The position numbers and the translations under genes were made by a program. The notes beneath the pieces were generated by a model. The model made no database searches. It was not told the origin of the DNA and was given only the letters and a program-made list of their open reading frames with translations. This document shows, piece by piece, positions 63,795-64,000 of a stretch of 64,000 nucleotides of DNA. This DNA is from Fragum whitleyi (taxonomy: Eukaryota > Mollusca > Bivalvia > Cardiida > Cardiidae). Numbering within the stretch: the stretch's first letter is position 1; every line of letters begins with the position of its first letter. Location of the stretch: positions 22,856,449 to 22,920,448 of the forward strand of contig OX411546.1 of the NCBI GenBank assembly GCA_948146395.1, in the 5' to 3' direction.

Positions 63795-64000
63795 GTATCA
63801 ATCAAAGGGAAGAAAATACTGTCTTCAATGAAGAAAATGCTGGGTTACAGCATTTTCTTCATTGAAAACAATATTTTCTCAATATTTATCTACCTACTTT
63901 TTGTGGACAAGTTCATATTGATCCTAGACAATTCAGAAATCGGCTTTTTCTTGTCCAGGGACAAGTGGAGAAACTCTGTATTTCCACACCCCTGGTATAG
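63795..64000 (-). mobile_element. Family F element, cut by the window end
   Basis: Hairpin GAAGAAAATGCTG-GGTTACA-GCATTTTCTTC-like core, then GTGGACAAGTTCATATTGAT, TTGTCCAGGGACAAGTGGAG and GTATTTCCACACCCC. The left end is not clear. Confidence 0.65.

Noticed and set aside
49638..64000. Second still life exon (expected to begin near LWAEVF)
   Set aside because: No TTATGGGC- or CTTTGGGC-like start after an acceptor was found on the plus strand by reading; the exon is probably beyond the window.

Overview
This is a AT-rich, intron- and repeat-dominated stretch of an animal nuclear genome. Best guess: a bivalve mollusc. The reasons are a tRNA-headed SINE with a conserved middle and a CAAACAAACAAA-type tail (resembling the V-SINE/RUDI type I know from molluscs), dense families of small inverted-repeat elements, elements with cores of tandem ~145-170 bp units, and one exon that reads as a lophotrochozoan still life/TIAM gene start. 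I saw no operons, no bacterial-type genes, no rRNA, no CRISPR and no intact tRNA gene.

Only one protein-coding exon can be called with confidence: plus strand, about 49510-49637. It has a polypyrimidine tract plus CAG acceptor, an in-frame upstream stop, a good start context, an MGNKLCAPLL N-terminus and a GTGAGT donor. It matches from memory the N-terminus of the Rac exchange factor still life (TIAM family). The next exon is not visible, so 49638-64000 is read as its first coding intron. A second exon candidate on the minus strand at 47705-47843 has strong splice signals but overlaps a foldback hairpin and is weak.

The rest is layered mobile DNA. (1) tRNA-derived SINEs of at least four kinds. 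(2) Small TIR elements: three families flanked by TTAA (here A, B, E; piggyBac-like by target site), a TACAGT/ACTGTA family at TA sites (G), families C, D, F, I, K and perfect foldbacks (J and others), and two hAT-type non-autonomous elements, one 1.93 kb with an exact 8-bp target duplication. (3) A set of related elements, called here T5-hairpin elements 1-4, that begin after a run of five T, carry a short terminal inverted repeat and a hairpin at each end, often hold tandem cores of constant period (145, 156 or 165 bp), and usually end in CTTGTT. (4) A decayed LINE fragment (20.1-20.6 kb) and a tiny LTR-element relic (13.81-14.00 kb). Many insertions are nested, which fixes element boundaries and relative ages.

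Layout: 0-9 kb small elements and unique DNA; 9.4-14.3 kb T5-hairpin element 1, nested SINE and the LTR relic; 15.9-19.7 kb tandem repeats, G element and the large hAT; 20-23.3 kb LINE relic and a pair of 39-bp minisatellite arrays in inverted orientation with 524-bp arms that differ at only about two sites; 23.5-25.1 kb a tandem repeat split by a SINE that is itself split by a perfect 60-bp-armed palindrome; 25.6-35 kb mixed repeats including a tandem foldback array; 36.4-40.1 kb two more T5-hairpin elements; 40-45 kb mixed; 45-47 kb a low-repeat zone that may hold promoter sequence; 49.5 kb the still life exon; 50-64 kb intron with repeats, ending in a 156-bp-period array inside a SINE.
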